In this document: in pieces, positions 8,003-10,365 of the stretch
How the letters are laid out: every line of letters begins with the position of its first letter
Position numbering within the stretch: position 1 is the stretch's first letter
Origin: an uncultured Isosphaeraceae bacterium
Lineage (GTDB): Bacteria; Planctomycetota; Planctomycetia; Isosphaerales; Isosphaeraceae
DNA length: 10,365 nt
Assembly: GCA_937907405.1 (NCBI GenBank)
Contig: CALCIC010000523.1
Coordinates: 1 to 10,365, forward strand
Direction of reading: 5' to 3'
The notes under the pieces: generated by a model
Seen by the model: the letters and a program-made list of their open reading frames with translations, nothing else
Database searches by the model: none
What the model was told of the DNA's origin: nothing
Made by a program: the position numbers and the translations under genes

Positions 8003-8613
8003 CACCCCGGCTCCCACTCCGTCTCCATCCGTCGCCTGAGCTCTTCGAGCACGCGCTGCACCGTTCGTTCGCTGACGCCCAGCCGCTCGCCGATGTCCTT
8101 GCTTGAAAGCCCCTGGGCCTTCAACTCCAGCATCGTCCGACGCTCCTCGGGCAAGAGCGCGTGTAATCGATCAAGAACCTCGTGCGCCTGAGCCACCTCG
8201 CTGGGCGAATCGATCGGGGCGGCGACCTCCTTGGGCCGACGGCCGTCGGCCCAAAGCGGCTCCTCCCGGTGCATGTCGTTCTTCAAGCTGGCGGCGCGAC
8301 GATATTCGTCGATCACCTTATTCTTCGCAGCCCGGGCCAGGAAGGCGACAAGATGCCGCGAATCCTCGAAATCGGTGGGCGCGTCGCGCATCCGACGGAA
8401 GAAGCTCCCCCAGACGCTCTGGAGGAAGTCGAGCGAATCGAACCGTGACCGCAACAGCCTGGGGAGCTGCCTGCGGACCACCAGCCGGACCTCGGGCTCG
8501 AACCGCTGGAGCAACTCGCGCGCGGCGGTCTCGTCCCCTTCCTGGATTCGCTTCAGGAAGTCGGCCAACTCGCTCTCTTTCTCTTCGCGCCGCGGTCGAT
8601 CGTCGACCGACAT
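8002..8613 (-). CDS. ECF-type RNA polymerase sigma factor, kinase-associated
   Basis: This 203-residue protein has the two-domain ECF layout. Sigma region 2 lies at about residues 15-105, with the core-binding helix FDSLDFLQSVWGSFFRR at 58-74 and the -10-reading segment NKVIDEYRR at 98-106. Region 4 lies at about 140-196, with the helix-turn-helix LSSKDIGERLGVSERTVQRVLEELRRR. No C-terminal extension and no anti-sigma gene are seen nearby. The ATG has AGGGGG (8621-8626) 7 nt upstream. Its stop overlaps the kinase start (TGATG), so the two are translationally coupled. In planctomycetes and some other bacteria, ECF factors encoded beside Ser/Thr kinases can be activated by phosphorylation in the region 2.1-2.2 linker. 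Ser60 in FDSLDF sits near the equivalent place, but that role is inference here. It probably directs RNA polymerase to stress- or envelope-related promoters, possibly including its own. Confidence 0.95.
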   Translation of the reverse strand: MSVDDRPRREEKESELADFLKRIQEGDETAARELLQRFEPEVRLVVRRQLPRLLRSRFDSLDFLQSVWGSFFRRMRDAPTDFEDSRHLVAFLARAAKNKVIDEYRRAASLKNDMHREEPLWADGRRPKEVAAPIDSPSEVAQAHEVLDRLHALLPEERRTMLELKAQGLSSKDIGERLGVSERTVQRVLEELRRRMETEWEPG

Positions 8614-8960
8614 GATTCGTCCCCCTGGACTCGACGGAGTGTTCGAGGTGGCGTGCTCATCCGTCCAGAACCCCGCCCTCCACCCCCGCGCCCGCCGCGA
8701 ACCCGATCCTTCCCAACAGGCTAACGCGAAGTCCTCGACATTGACAAGTCACGCTCCCGGCCGGAGGTTCTCGCCGACCGATCGCTGAATTCACCCCGTG
8801 GCGTACGACTTTGGAATTGCACGCGGGGCGCCTCGCCTTCCCATCTGGAGCCCGGGTTCGTATGCGATTCGGAAGGGAAACGCGCGGATTTGAGCCCCCT
8901 TCGGCTTGTGACGGATCAAGCGATTCGCCCTGTTCCAGCGAAGGCGCAGGTCGGCGGGCT
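8614..8960. other. Upstream region of the sigma/kinase operon
   Basis: No convincing gene is present; overlapping frames on both strands are Arg/Pro-rich with no recognisable domains. On the minus strand TTGTCA (8741-8746) followed 17 nt later by TTAGCC is a very weak promoter-like pair in a suitable place for the operon. Otherwise only the sigma gene's ribosome-binding site at its left end stands out. Confidence 0.4.
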
Positions 8961-9375
8961 TTTGGGTTCGATCGCGCAAAAACCGCCGACCGCTCCCAAT
9001 CCTCCCTCGCCCTCCGCCGCGGGAGTTGGCTTCGTTCGCGCTGGTTTTCGCTGCGGTCCGCCCCGTCGACAGGGCTTTCCAGGTTCGCCGAACGACCTCG
9101 GCGGGAGTTGGCTTCGTTCGCGCCGCCCCCCCCCACGCAGGGACGGGTTTTGATTTCGTAACCCATTGTTATTATATGGGTTGCGTATTCTTATCGAGAA
9201 TGGGAATTGGCTTCGTTCGCTCCCGTTTCCCCCCTTGACCGCCTTGGAATCGCCTTGAGTTCGGCGATCCGCGACGCCTGACGACTGCTCGTGGAATGGC
9301 TTTGTTCGCGCGTCTTCGGCTCGGCTTCCGCCTCGGTTTTCGTCTCGCGTCGAGTTGGCCGATTGGGTTTGATCG
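8961..9375. repeat. Six spaced copies of a short repeat (core ATTGGCTTCGTTCG)
   Basis: The 14-bp cores lie at 8961, 9025, 9107, 9206, 9295 and 9362, all in the same orientation, 64-99 bp apart. Copies at 9021-9040 and 9103-9122 are identical over 20 bases (GGGAGTTGGCTTCGTTCGCG) and the identity extends slightly further on both sides. The copy at 9202 differs at 2 of 20 from these, and the one at 9291 is more diverged. The outer two copies share a variant core (TTGGGTTYGATCG). The intervening DNA is mostly unrelated. Translation on the minus strand gives recurrent peptides such as ERSQLP and ERSQF. I recall these from spurious hypothetical proteins in Isosphaeraceae genomes, which suggests a dispersed non-coding family; this recollection is unverified. 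Confidence 0.7.
9157..9185. repeat. AT-rich hairpin between repeat copies 3 and 4
   Basis: AACCCAT (9160-9166) and ATGGGTT (9176-9182) form a perfect 7-bp stem around the 9-nt loop TGTTATTAT. The stem extends to 10 pairs on the plus strand if one G-U pair is allowed. The AT content is strikingly higher than in the surroundings. No T tract follows, so it is not an obvious terminator; it appears to be part of the repeat region. Confidence 0.6.
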
Positions 9376-9524
9376 TCGCGAATTCGGAAGGCGCGCCGGC
9401 CGGCGCCGGCGAACGTCGACTCGCCCCCGCCTGGCACTGACGGACGAATTGTCAAAGACCGTATCTCCTAGAGCGATTTGCTTTCGGATCGCCTACAAGA
9501 ATGGTTTGAGTTGGAAATGAGCAT

Positions 9525-9541
9525 GCCTTGCAATGCAAGGC
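9525..9541. repeat. 17-bp perfect palindrome
   Basis: GCCTTGCA-A-TGCAAGGC is perfectly symmetrical about position 9533. It could be a protein-binding site or part of the enclosing MITE-like element. It has no loop, so an RNA hairpin is unlikely except by opening the centre. Confidence 0.6.
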
Positions 9542-9556
9542 GTCGGTCCTGCGGGT

Positions 9557-9626
9557 CGTGGAGTGCGGCGGCCTGCCGCCGCTTCCAACACGCATAGCGC
9601 GTGGGAGCAAGCTCCCGCACTCCACG
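9557..9626. repeat. Cloverleaf-like multi-hairpin repeat unit
   Basis: A 12-bp outer inverted repeat, CGTGGAGTGCGG (9557-9568) and CCGCACTCCACG (9615-9626), encloses three smaller stems. These are GCGGCGGC/GCCGCCGC (9565-9582), CACGC/GCGTG (9589-9603) and GGGAGC-aa-GCTCCC (9603-9616). Some stems overlap and must be alternatives. From memory, near-identical sequences (GTGGAGTGCGG...GCTCCCGCACTCCA) are scattered in many planctomycete genomes as REP-like repeats; I have not verified this. Confidence 0.7.
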
Positions 9627-9725
9627 TTGGCGAACTGCGCAACCCATCAGGAAACCGCTCTAATGTGGATTATACGACATGGGCCCGATTCCGCGCGCGG
9701 TTGTCCGACGATGGCGGGTCGATCG

Positions 9726-9754
9726 TTTCGGGGCGTGCCCCCCGGGGTTATACT
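9726..9754 (+). promoter_or_regulatory. Possible promoter of the DUF1080 gene
   Basis: TATACT at 9749-9754 is a good -10 match, and TTTCGG at 9726-9731 is a poor -35 at 17 bp. It lies 56 bp before the start codon. A second -10-like TATACG (9671-9676) is just outside the MITE-like element. Neither is strong evidence alone. Confidence 0.3.
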
Positions 9755-9810
9755 CAACGGCCGCGACCGTCGAACGTACCGATGCACTCCCCGGCCTTTG
9801 AGGTTCCGCC

Positions 9811-10317
9811 ATGCGCGCGCTCGCTCGCTGTTCCGCCCTGGCCCTGGTCGTGATCGCCGTCGGCGCCGCGAGCATGACGCGGGCGCAGGCGCCGCGGACC
9901 CCCAGCGCGCTGGAACGCTCGCCCGAGGGCTGGAAGGATCTGCTCGCCGAGGCGGGCGCCGGCTTGAAGGGCTGGACGCGCCTCGGCATCCCCCCCGATC
10001 CGAGGCCGAAGTCCGACGCGGTCCCCACGAAGCCGAACCTCTCGCAGTGGAAATTCGACGCGGGCCTGGGCGTCGTCGTCTGCGCCGGCGACGGCGGGCA
10101 CGAATGGCTCCGCTGGGACGAGGAGCTTGGCGACTTCATCTTCCACGTCGAATGGCGGTTCGTCCCCGTCCCGGGCAAGAAGGGGTATAACTCCGGGGTC
10201 TACGTCCGCAACGCGGCCGACGCCTCGATCTGGCACCAGGCGCAGACGGGCGACGCGTCCGGCGGCTTCCTGTTCGGCGACACCCCCGTCGACGGCGAGG
10301 TCAAGCGGGTCAACCAC
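9811..10317 (+). CDS. Secreted DUF1080 (3-keto-disaccharide hydrolase-like) protein, 5' part
   Basis: ATG 9811 has GAGG (9800-9803) 7 nt upstream and begins a signal peptide: MRALARCS, a hydrophobic core LALVVIAVGAA, then MTRAQA with likely cleavage near residue 26. The visible 169 codons continue as a DUF1080 jelly-roll domain from about residue 40. Supporting segments are GWKDLLAEAG, GLKGWTRLG, GDGGHEWLRWDEELGDFIFHVEWRF, GYNSGVYVRN and WHQAQTG. The order of alternating beta strands ending in NSGVYVRN is typical of this family, which is very abundant in planctomycetes and is linked to cleavage of 3-keto-glycosides; family members are usually around 220-280 residues. The product should act outside the cytoplasm on carbohydrate. 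The gene is not broken in nature as far as can be seen. It is cut because the sequence becomes adapter from 10318, and codons after that are artefactual. Confidence 0.9.
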
Positions 10318-10365
10318 AGATCGGAAGAGCACACGTCTGAACTCCAGTCACCTTGTAATCTCGTA
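10318..10365. other. Illumina TruSeq adapter contamination
   Basis: The final 48 bases start AGATCGGAAGAGCACACGTC and continue as the TruSeq read-1 3' adapter for 34 bases. They are followed by the six-base index CTTGTA (10352-10357) and the constant ATCTCGTA. This is library sequence, not organism DNA. Up to three of its first bases could coincide with genomic bases by chance. Confidence 0.97.

Larger units (their letters stand above)
9469..9662. mobile_element. MITE-like element with TAGAGCG terminal inverted repeats
   Basis: TAGAGCGATTTGC at 9469-9481 is mirrored by the reverse complement of 9650-9662, TAGAGCGGTTTCC, matching at 11 of 13 positions. Both ends carry TA, as expected for elements mobilised by IS630/Tc1-mariner-type transposases, which duplicate TA. 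The 194-bp interior has no transposase and no convincing gene, but holds the 17-bp palindrome and the multi-hairpin unit listed separately. It sits upstream of the DUF1080 gene. The end symmetry is directly visible; mobility is inference. Confidence 0.5.

Noticed and set aside
8961..9375. CRISPR array
   Set aside because: The repeats are too short and diverged, spacing varies from 64 to 99 bp, and no cas genes are present.
8657..9455. Overlapping open frames on both strands in the repeat region, including 169- and 179-codon minus-strand frames
   Set aside because: Their peptides are translations of the short DNA repeats, with no ribosome-binding sites of note and no domain-like pattern.
9754..10332. 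192-codon minus-strand frame ending the window
   Set aside because: Its first codons lie in the Illumina adapter and the rest is antisense to the DUF1080 gene.

Overview
The window looks like chromosomal DNA of a planctomycete, most likely of the family Isosphaeraceae. The base composition is very GC-rich with strong G/C at third codon positions. An ECF sigma factor is paired with a very large transmembrane Ser/Thr kinase carrying TPRs. One secreted protein has an N-terminal LEPR-XLL-like sorting motif, and another belongs to the DUF1080 (3-keto-disaccharide hydrolase) family. The family assignment is inference from gene content and was not tested by any search.

Layout, left to right. Positions 1-1632 (minus) hold the first 544 codons of a secreted TPR protein that runs off the left edge; it may be the front of a much larger alpha-2-macroglobulin-like protein. 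A ~420 bp divergent intergenic region follows. Positions 2054-3876 (plus) hold a LEPR-XLL cell-surface protein with a C-terminal membrane anchor. Its reading frame is broken by an apparent one-base loss in a G5 run (3318-3322), so it appears as two open frames that meet at 3530-3534. It converges on an operon read from the right: an ECF sigma factor (8002-8613, minus) and a 1300-residue kinase/TPR protein (4100-8002, minus), joined by a TGATG stop/start overlap. A perfect 9-bp inverted repeat in the convergent gap may end transcription.

Positions 8614-9810 are about 1.2 kb without a convincing gene and are rich in repeats. They hold six related copies of a short motif spaced 64-99 bp apart, an AT-rich hairpin, and a 194-bp MITE-like element bounded by TAGAGCG inverted ends. 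Inside that element is a palindrome-rich, cloverleaf-like unit. Downstream, 9811-10317 (plus) is the 5' part of a secreted DUF1080 protein.

The last 48 bases (10318-10365) are not genomic. They match the Illumina TruSeq adapter with a six-base index, so the DUF1080 gene is cut by a library artefact at the contig end.

The clearest functional unit is the sigma factor/kinase pair: a membrane kinase with an extracytoplasmic TPR region, probably controlling a co-translated transcription factor. I see no convincing undescribed multi-gene system. The items most worth following up are the frameshifted surface protein, the repeat-laden leader of the sigma/kinase operon, the DFN variant of the kinase, and the adapter contamination.
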